From: Rhizomys pruinosus
Taxonomy: Eukaryota; Chordata; Mammalia; Rodentia; Spalacidae
Reading direction: 5' to 3'
NCBI GenBank assembly: GCA_009823505.1
Contig: VZQC01013730.1
Span: forward strand, 393,227 to 457,226
Length of the DNA: 64,000 nucleotides
Made by a program: the position numbers and the translations under genes. Positions 56,605 to 64,000 of this stretch are shown here, piece after piece. Numbering within the stretch: the stretch's first letter is position 1; each line of letters opens with the position of its first letter. Under the pieces are notes generated by a model. It worked only from the letters and a program-made list of their open reading frames with translations, was not told the DNA's origin and did not search any database.

Positions 56605-57331
56605 ATCTGGAGTCAGGAGTCAATAAATAGATTTAGAAAATCAATTCCATTAAATAATGAAATGTTTAAAGGATATAACAAACATTTTATCTAGGAAAAT
56701 AAAAAATCAAAAAAATGAGAAACTACATAAATAAAATCTCCATGTTAAAAGGTCAAGGTGAATGAATAGAATATCATGGAGTCCCACTTCAAGATGAAGA
56801 GTTCCAGGTAATCATTGGATGCTGAGGACGAAGAATCAGTTTTTCTAACAGAATGTCTCGGTGTGAGAGGTGTATTTAATCTCAAGCAGGCCAACCCAAA
56901 TACAGGTACCACTTATAATAAATAAATGGGATTCAATGTGCAATAGTATATATATATAATATAATATATATATATAGATATATAGTAGTAAAATTCAGGA
57001 ACGATGAAAATTTAGTAGGGCAAACTGGAGGGAGGAAAGGATGCAAAAATAGAAAGTGTAATATGGTAGAAAATAAAAAATAAAATAGGCCATTGTTGAT
57101 CAAGACAAGAAAATTATAAATTAATTTGATTTATTATCATTTGTCAAAATGGTAGGTACTAAAGAATAAACAAAGTTATTTAGTACCTATGACTAGCTTG
57201 TATTATTGAAATTAATTTATAATGGAACAGCCACTCTAGGAACATACTTGGATGGAAATTTTCTTTTACAGTTTAACACAACATTTTATATGATTTTGTT
57301 ATAGCTGAACAGATGAATTTTTATTTGTATT
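56605..57331. other. AT-rich sequence with a TA-rich run
   Basis: A TA-rich palindromic run lies at 56947-56986. Nothing else is seen. Confidence 0.55.
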
Positions 57332-58113
57332 TGTTAGGGTTTGAGAATCCACACCAGACACACTGAAGGATGGAAAACCAAGACTTGATTTCGGGGAAAA
57401 AGTAAACAGCATCGTGGGGTGGGAGGGAAAATGCCCGCCCCATAACTTGGCTCACAGGACTCTGTTATACAGGGTCTAGGGGAATTTCTAGCAGGGTTTG
57501 GGTAACTTGCTAGCCTTATGGGATAATAACAAGTGCTTATGAGCTCGATGGTTAGGTAGCCCAATGGCACCCCACATACCAACCATTATCATTTAGACAC
57601 AATCCTGCAACTGGAAGAAGGAAATGTTGGGTCAGTCCACCTCTGCCCTGCACATACCAACAGTTATCTTCAACAGCGTTTAGGTTAGCTGTTCTTTTTT
57701 GTTTTTTTTTAATTTTTTTTTTTATTAAGTTATTTATTTCGGTTATGTGTATGAATGTACTGTCTGCATGCAAGTTTGTGCACCCGTGTCGTGCAACACC
57801 GCGGAGGTCAGAAGAGGGTATCGGATTCCCCTGGAACTGGAGTTCTCCTGGAATTGGAGTTTCAGACGGGAGTTCTCCTGGAATTGGAGTTTCAGACGGT
57901 TCTTAGCCGCCATGTGGGTGCTGGGGATCGAACCGGCGTCCTCTGTAAGAGCGGTCGGCGCTCTTAACCGCTAGGCTATCTCTCCAGCCCCAGGTTAGCT
58001 GTTCTTGAGGCCTTGAGCAACTGTCTTTGAGCAATCGACCTTTCCCCTGAATTGGGCAGGTTCCAGTAATGGTGGCTATACTCAAAATGGAGTCAGTGTG
58101 GGCCTCTTTTACA
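57332..58113 (-). repeat. 3' LTR of the GLN provirus, split by B2
   Basis: Without the B2 it matches 60265-60659: TGTAAAAGAGGCCC to ACCCTAACA on the minus strand. The 60265 copy shows TATAAAAGG and AATAAA in order; here these are altered (TATAACAG and a single-base change in the poly(A) signal region). Confidence 0.94.
57696..57990 (-). mobile_element. B2 SINE inside the GLN LTR, with 30-bp internal duplication
   Basis: A 14-bp target duplication AGGTTAGCTGTTCT lies at 57682-57695 and 57992-58005. Inside, 57841-57870 and 57871-57900 are a tandem 30-bp repeat with a single difference, so this copy has one unit more than the other B2s here. Confidence 0.96.
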
Positions 58114-58125
58114 TTCCCCCCTCGA
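58114..58125 (-). other. Polypurine tract of the GLN provirus
   Basis: Minus-strand CTCGAGGGGGGAA directly precedes TGTAAAAGAGG. Confidence 0.85.
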
Positions 58126-58340
58126 GTTGTATGCTGGGAGGCTAATCTTAGACTCCATCATCTTCTTCCTCAGGGGGTGCCATATACAGGGCCATACCTG
58201 GTCCTGAGTACCATGTTTTTAATGGATTTTACCCACTGGTTAATAAATCTGACAAGTGAGTTAAGGATGCATGGTCCACAAGTTAGAGCAACCAGAAGGA
58301 TAAGTTTACTGGCACATCTAGGAAGTCTTCAGCTGGTTCA
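58126..58340 (-). pseudogene. env C-terminal remnant (TM tail)
   Basis: The minus strand encodes GPCILN at 58277-58260, the motif at the cytoplasmic side of the gammaretroviral TM anchor, followed by the cytoplasmic-tail pattern and stops just before the polypurine tract. Upstream of the motif the frame is interrupted. Nothing of SU can be recognised. Confidence 0.75.
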
Positions 58341-59131
58341 TTAGAGACAGGGGAAGTTACCATCCCAGATGAGCCTGCCGGAGTCCTGATCCAGAGTCTA
58401 GTGTGGGGCTCTAAGTGGGTGTGAACATTAAAGTGACCCACCTCTGAGCAGTGGTCACCAGAGCAGTCAGGGTTCAAATGTGACTTGAGTCTGAAACAAG
58501 TACAGGTGGTGAGAGGTGAGAAATGGCCCTCTATGACCAACCTCCAGCCCTGTCTGATGCATCACAAAAATCTCTAACCCGCCTTTTTCCTCATCAGAGA
58601 CTCAGAATAGGCTTCTCCCTTCTTCTATTAGTAAAAACAGCACAATTCCAGTCCCTTGTTCAGCCTTTCCATACCTTCTCTGCCTAGAAAACATTGACAC
58701 CTCCTTCCAGTGCAGGGACAGTAAGCCCCAGCCACCTCAGACATGCACATTCATCTTGCCCACATCACTCTTACTGGCTCCAATATGCTTGATGCATACT
58801 TTTACTCAAAAACAACTCTCACTCACACCTAAGGCCCAGCCCACTGACCAGATGGGATTGGGAGTAAGGCAGGGACCTTAAGCACCAGGGGTTCCCACTC
58901 TCTAGCCAGCGTTGTGTGTATGGTACACACCCCTGTGGCCAGGAGCTGTGAGTCCCTGGAGGACCAGCCCAATGCCAAGAACTATTTCAATGGAGACAGC
59001 TACTCAGTGTTTATTTTTCTCTAACCCCATGTTATTTACTTCAGGTGGAAAATTACCAATAGTCACATACACATGTGTAATTTCCATGTATGTGGGAATT
59101 ACCAACACTCACACACACACACACATGCTTT
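58341..59131 (-). mobile_element. GLN interior, unassigned
   Basis: Decayed proviral interior without recognisable domains. A (CA)n run lies at 59107-59124, where the B1 tail joins. Confidence 0.5.
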
Positions 59132-59301
59132 CTCTTTTTTTTTTTTTTTTTTTTTTGGTCTTTTTGAGACAGGGTCTCCCCTTAGTCTCAGCTGGCCTGG
59201 AACTTGCTCTGTAGACCAGGCTGACCTTGAGCTCACAAAGAACTTCCTACCTCTGCCTCCCAAGAACTGGGATTAAAGGTGTATGCCACCACACCCGGTC
59301 C
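59132..59301 (-). mobile_element. B1 SINE inside the GLN provirus
   Basis: An antisense B1: poly(T) at 59136-59156, the GAGACAGGGTCTCC block, and a right end complementary to ACCGGGTGTGGTGGCATAC. Confidence 0.95.
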
Positions 59302-59781
59302 CAAGGGGCAACAAAACTAACCCACCCAAAACAGAAGCCAGTCCAAGAATCCATTTCCAGTCCTGAATGTGGTCCACAAAGGTCTCAAAAATTAGATAAT
59401 TCCAAAGCAAGCAAGTTACCTTTGAAAGCAAACTGAGGCTGATTCCTATAAACAACTACCACCTGTTGTATTTGAGAGACTCAGAGACAATAAATTTAGA
59501 TGACTACAGTATCCAAATTTTAGGCCTTTAAATGCATTTTTAAATATCAATTTTTAAACTTTGCATGTGCATATCTAGTCTGGCATGCTAAAATGAAATG
59601 ATTCTGTGCACATAAAGGATTGAAACCTGAAGTGCCCACTTTGTTTGACAGAACCAACATGAGACAAATAAAATAACTGAATTACAAACACACACACACA
59701 CACACACAAACTTAGACGCATAACAAGGTACATGAATCTTTGGCACACAGTTACCATAAACACAAGACATAGATACCTCCT
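59302..59781 (-). mobile_element. GLN interior, unassigned
   Basis: No domain is recognised. A (CA)n run lies at 59687-59708. Confidence 0.45.
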
Positions 59782-59811
59782 TTAAATCAGGGTAGATTTA
59801 GAATTTCCCAT
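59782..59811 (-). pseudogene. gag start remnant of the GLN provirus
   Basis: MGNSKSTLI followed by a stop: a myristoylated gag N-terminus (Met-Gly-x-x-x-Ser), cut after nine codons. The leader (60243-59812) precedes it in the right place, 430 bases from the primer site. Confidence 0.7.
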
Positions 59812-60243
59812 CCTGAGATCCCAGAGAATGAGAATGAAAGCAATCTCAGAGAAACAAGATGAAAGCAGCAGACAGAAGAAGGGCCCAAAAAACACGAAGA
59901 GAATGCTGTGTGCATGGAGCTGACCCCCTATCAGCCCCAGAGCCAGAAATCCGGACCCCTTGCCCGAATTCCAAATCACTGAGGCGAACCCACTATTCGC
60001 ACTCTAAAGCTTGAGGCAAAACCCCTGTTCACACTCTACCAGTGGAGAGCTGGGGCGTCCCCCATCTCCTTGCTCAAGGAGCATTACTGCATCCAGTTTC
60101 TCCTGTCCAAGCACCCCAAACCAGAAACTTGATTTTAACCAAAATAACCAAAACCAAAGTAAAGAAAAAAAGAATTGAGCTCACTCTTACCCAAAAGACA
60201 TGGCCGGCCGAAAGTCTCTAGTCCCTCCGGTGGTCTTTGGGGG

Positions 60244-60261
60244 ATCTCAGTGGGACCTCCA
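60244..60261 (-). other. Primer-binding site, tRNA-Gln
   Basis: The minus strand reads TGGAGGTCCCACTGAGAT three bases after the LTR. It differs from the tRNA-Gln site TGGAGGTCCCACCGAGAT by a single C-to-T (CpG) change. Confidence 0.93.
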
Positions 60262-60264
60262 TGA

Positions 60265-60659
60265 TGTTAGGGTTTGAGAATCCACACCAGACACACCGAG
60301 GGATGGAAAAACAAGACTTTATTTCGGGGAAAAAGTATACCAGCATGCTGGGGTGGGAGGGAAAAGGCTCCGACCCCAATAACTTGGCTCGCAGGCCTTT
60401 TATACATGGTCTAGGGGAATTTTAGCAGGGTTTGGGTAACTTTTAGCCTTATTGGATAATAAAGGCTTACAGCTAGTTCATGGTTAGGTCAGCCCAAGGG
60501 CACCCCACATACCAACAGTTATCTTTAGACACAATGCTGCAACTGGAACGAGAAAATGTTGGGTCAGTCCATCTGCCTTCACATACCAACAGTTATCTTC
60601 AACAGGTTTAGGTAATGGTGGCTATACTCAAAATGGAGTCAGTGTGGGCCTCTCTTACA
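60265..60659 (-). repeat. 5' LTR of the GLN provirus
   Basis: It runs TGTAAGAGAGGCCC to ACCCTAACA on the minus strand. The promoter TATAAAAGG lies at about 60401-60393 and AATAAA at about 60325-60320. Confidence 0.94.
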
Positions 60660-60674
60660 TATTTACTTTTGTTT

Positions 60675-60868
60675 TCTATGTGTAAATGTCTATGTGCATG
60701 TTTGTAAGTTCACCCATATCTGGCAAAGCCTGTGGGAGTCAGAAAGGGCTTAGATACTGGGAACAGGAGTTATGGATGTTTGTTAGCAAACATGTGGGTA
60801 CTAAAAATCAGATCCAGGTCCTCTGGAAGAGCACCCAGCTCTGATCCACTGAGAAATCTGTCCATCCC
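60675..60868 (-). mobile_element. B2 SINE, old
   Basis: The right end is a decayed head complement (CTGTCCATCCCC). GGAAGAGCACCCAGCTCTGATCC and TGTGGGAGTCAGAAAGGGC preserve the B2 order. Confidence 0.75.
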
Positions 60869-61143
60869 CAATCAGAAGATACTTTAAAGCATATATTCAT
60901 AAAATGTTTTGTCTACAAATGTTCAAAGCAGCATTATTTTTATTATCCAAGTACTGGAATCAAACTAATCATCCATTAAGTAGATAATGGATAAACACAT
61001 ATGTTCATGTATAAATCTCAACAACACTGGTACATCCCAGGGCATACTGATAAAAAATGTAAGAGAGGATATAGGGTTTCTTGGAAACAAAAATCTATCT
61101 TCATTATTTTGATAGTAGTGATTCTTTCATATGAGTGTGAGAG

Positions 61144-61181
<38 letters not shown>

Positions 61182-63337
61182 GTTTGTGTAGGTCAGAGAC
61201 CAACTTGCAGGGTCAGTTTTCTCCTTCCATCATGTAGGACCAGTAGATTAAATTTAGTTTACCATGATTGGAAGGAGACATTTTACCAGACTTTGCTATC
61301 TCACCTAATTTCAGCTTTATCAGATGTGAGAATTTTTCTTTTACTAATTGATTTTTTTTTTGCTTTATGAATTAGAGTTCCATTTGACAAATAGTAAATA
61401 ATACTTAAGCAATATGATTATATTTTGAGCTACAATTTTATATATTGAATATATATTTCCTTAGCAATTTTAGTAGAAAGAATATTTAGATTATCTGTAG
61501 AAAAGAAATTGTGAGAATAGATGAAAACATTTATAAAAAATATCTATAGTAGTGTCATAACAATGATTACTTTTCTTAATATATTCATTAAAATTGTATA
61601 TTTTGTTATTTGATTATTATGAGAGGTAAATAGGTAGAAATAGAATAGTCTTTTAGTCTTTGACTATTCATTTTAGAAGGTTCTCTATTTTTTCAACCTC
61701 CTTTCTGTGTAGAAAATTTGAACTGAGCACCAGATTTGCATTTACTTTTAGACACTTTAGTCACTTAATCCAGGAAATTCCTTTTGAATGAGCTCTTCAC
61801 TTGACGGGAAAGAGAGATGATGGCACTTGCTTTTCTTTGTGCTTTATCAGGAAGGAGTACACGCATTATCACTAACATTACCACTTAAATATAGTCCTTT
61901 ACACTTTTACCTGAAAGCTATCTGCTACTCAAATATTTTATGTGTCTGTTCTGAAGATTGTCCTCATATTAAAACTCAGGAATGGCTGACAGATCAAGAT
62001 GGCATGGTTTCAAGCAGTGCATCAATTCCCCTGACTTAAATACAAAACATTAGGTAAGTGTGATTCCTTGCTGCTGGAAAAGTGAAAACAAAACCTTTTT
62101 TTTTCAATTCTCAGATTGACGACACAGGTGAACTTAACAAACGATTTATTCACTATGATCTTTTCTGTCAGTAGTTTTGCTGTTTTTAAAATATCAAGTT
62201 AGGTTTAGATGTATATAATACCTTAAAGGACATAAACTGGTCCTTCTGGTTATTTTTTGTGTAAGTTCATGCCATGTTTAATTGTCCTCATACTTATACA
62301 CATGACACCTTTCCCACACATGATTTATTCTCCACACAGTTTCATGTTTTCCTTCCTCAATATCCTGTATATCTATTACCATTTTAAAAAATATGTATCT
62401 CAGTAAAGATGTCAGGAGGGGGTAAAGGAGGATTTCAAAACCAAATTTGGAATCAGTGAGTATTTTGTAAAACACATTTGATGAATAGAAAATAAAGTTG
62501 AAAAAATGAAAAGAGTTTATCCTCTATGAAGCGAAAGAAGAGAAAGCTACAAATCTGGGCCATTTTCTGCACCATGCCTCTGACTTTGAAACCTCCTACA
62601 GAGCATCTATTCTTGAAAGAGGAAGTTCTTGATGGATGATGCTGATAGCACTGAACACACAAGTGGATTTTGAGCCTATGGTGTGTGTTCAAATAAAAAC
62701 AGATGGCAACTTCTTAGAAACTAAGTACATTCCTCAGGAGATAAAGTAGAGTATTAACACATTTTAACATTGCACTGGAGCAGATATTAGGATAATTACA
62801 ACTCTTCAAACATGTAAGTAGAAGGATCTAAAATAACATCCTTCTTCACTTAAAAATGTATAGATTATGAAATTCCCAGGGAGCTAGGACAAATTCATAA
62901 TTTTTAGAATGAACTTGCATTTATTTACAGGGGTTTTATTTAAGATCAAATAGATTCTATACAATGTTATTTTCATACCTAAGTTATATAATTAAGAAAA
63001 TCAATTCAAGTTGTCCCTGCCTCACATGAAAATTGATAAACTTGAGACAAAAAGAAAAAAAAAAGAGAAAAGCTGTCTAGCTTGGTTACAGATTCAAAGG
63101 CAAAGAGTGACCAGACAATTATGTATGCTGACATCAACCAAGGAGAGACTGAAAAGGATAAAATTGAAGTTAATTTTGAATATGTACTGATGTGACAGTA
63201 TTTTTCTGAATAATCTGGATGATATCTTCTCTGAAAACTTTCACTTTCATTATATCCAAAAATACACCATTTATTTTCTTTGGGATAATGGTAATAGTAA
63301 GATCATAATAAACAATTATGAAAATACGGATATAGGG
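60869..63337. other. AT-rich sequence with a (GT)n run
   Basis: A (GT)n microsatellite lies at 61147-61180. No ORF, SINE or retroviral sequence is recognised; short cysteine/valine frames here are products of the microsatellite. Confidence 0.55.
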
Positions 63338-63545
63338 ACTGTAGAGATATCTTGGTTGTTAAGAGCCATGGCAGCTCTTGCAGAGGTCCAGGGATCAATA
63401 TTTAGCATCCACATGCCAGCTAACAACTATCCTTAACTCTAGTTCCAGGGGATCTGATACCCTGTACAGGCCTCCTTTGGCACTGCAGGACATGGATGCA
63501 CTTCCATATATGCAGGAATTACACTCATACACAGAAAATTAAAAT
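63338..63545 (+). mobile_element. B2 SINE, diverged
   Basis: The head AGGGACTGTAGAGATATC, B-box-like AGGTCCAGGGATCAAT, and the GGGGATCTGATACCCTGTACAGGC region are readable. The tail runs into the microsatellite. Confidence 0.82.
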
Positions 63546-63555
63546 AAGATAAAAC

Positions 63556-63632
63556 ACACAAACACACACACATACACACATACACACACACACATACACA
63601 CACACACACATACACACACACACATACACACA

Positions 63633-63675
<43 letters not shown>
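63556..63675. repeat. (CA)n microsatellite interrupted by TA
   Basis: About 60 dinucleotides with regular CATA interruptions. It was presumably seeded by the B2 tail. Confidence 0.96.
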
Positions 63676-63677
<2 letters not shown>

Positions 63678-64000
63678 ATACAGACACACAGCCCTGCACT
63701 GCATAAAGGAACTTTGATAAACAGTTGTCATTTTATGTAACAATGGCCCCATAAGTGTATCATGGACCTGAAACATTCTTTCCCTTTCATGTTGGAGACA
63801 TTTCAACATTGTAGTGCTGCATATTACTCACATATTTGTCATGAGTCTATTATAACTCTATTATTCTACAAGTCATATGAAATTATAACACATGCAATTA
63901 TATATACTACATGATAACAAATAATAATAGACTCATATATGCATTTGTTACAACACCTTTATTATTTCATAATTAAGTTCCCATGTTTTAAAAATGTAAT
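63676..64000. other. No recognised feature
   Basis: Unique-looking AT-rich sequence to the window end. Confidence 0.5.

Larger units (their letters stand above)
57332..60659 (-). mobile_element. GLN-type (ERV1) provirus, internally deleted
   Basis: LTRs at 57332-58113 (split by a B2) and 60265-60659 are flanked by the 4-bp target duplication TATT (57328-57331 and 60660-60663). The primer site is tRNA-Gln, the hallmark of the rodent GLN class I family, and a polypurine tract abuts the 3' LTR. Only 2.15 kb of interior remain: leader, ten codons of gag, and the C-terminal end of env, with a B1 inserted between. The rest of gag and all of pol are deleted. Confidence 0.95.

Noticed and set aside
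58069..58540. Plus- and minus-strand frames of 85-91 codons as host gene candidates
   Set aside because: They overlap the GLN env tail and polypurine tract and are part of the decayed provirus.
63439..63809. Cys/Val-rich open frames on the minus strand
   Set aside because: They are translations of the (CA)n microsatellite with CATA interruptions, not genes. The same applies to frames at 61018-61370, 18602-18844 and 59575-59770.
1..64000. A previously undescribed host gene or bacterial-type system
   Set aside because: All longer frames are explained by L1, ERV, SINE or simple repeats. I saw no exon-intron gene structure, tRNA gene or other functional RNA gene that I could support.

Overview
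This window is rodent nuclear DNA made almost entirely of nested transposable elements, with no supportable host protein-coding gene. B1 and B2 SINEs, rodent-type LINE-1s, betaretrovirus-like (ERVK) and gammaretrovirus-like (ERV1, including a tRNA-Gln 'GLN'-type) proviruses point to a muroid rodent. The B2 subfamily, which carries an internal near-tandem repeat, looks more cricetid (vole, hamster or deer-mouse type) than Mus; that last point is inference.

Layout. 1-1775: 3' internal part of an ERVK-like element, minus strand. 1800-3430: 3' piece of a minus-strand L1, running into a rearranged block (3378-4051) with a 77-bp tandem duplication, a 37-bp-arm hairpin, two near-identical B1s and outer inverted arms, followed by a U4 snRNA retropseudogene (4081-4206). 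4.9-7.3 kb: AT-rich, nothing recognised. 7.3-13.9 kb: minus-strand L1 3'UTR-like sequence with B2 and dispersed-repeat insertions. A 1.4-kb block here (7798-9223) is duplicated at 11903-13294, and the second copy begins exactly at the B2 5' end. Between the copies lie a GC-rich stretch of unknown origin (9345-10540) and an ancient DNA-transposon remnant.

15065-28956: a minus-strand ERVK-type provirus bounded by a perfect 6-bp target duplication (AGAAAT), with a 7.8-kb plus-strand ERV1-type element (19227-27032) inserted inside it. The inner LTRs differ by only about 8 substitutions and one 5-bp indel, yet the interior is non-coding and mosaic. It holds a second LTR end, a second (tRNA-His-like) primer site and a retroviral leader with a gag start.

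29.0-29.9 kb: plus-strand L1 ORF2 fragment split by two B2s. 30.9-36.1 kb: minus-strand L1 with ORF1 and ORF2, 3'-truncated and carrying a B2. 38.7-51.0 kb: another minus-strand L1, split by a complete but decayed ERVK-type provirus (40781-48618, TSD TATGTT, tRNA-Lys primer site). Its gag, protease, RT, RNase H, integrase and a gamma/D-type env can all be recognised; all carry breaks. 51.9-55.5 kb: L1 pieces, SINEs and simple repeats. 57332-60659: internally deleted minus-strand GLN-type provirus (TSD TATT), one LTR split by a B2. 60.9-64 kb: AT-rich, with old B2s and microsatellites.

The window therefore reads as a chronology of insertions: L1s, then ERVKs into an L1 and into plain DNA, then the ERV1 into an ERVK, and late SINEs into LTRs and L1s. 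The items I would look at first are the chimeric young ERV1, the 3.4-4.1 kb inverted-repeat block beside the U4 pseudogene, the B2-edged duplication, and the ERVK with a gamma/D-type envelope.
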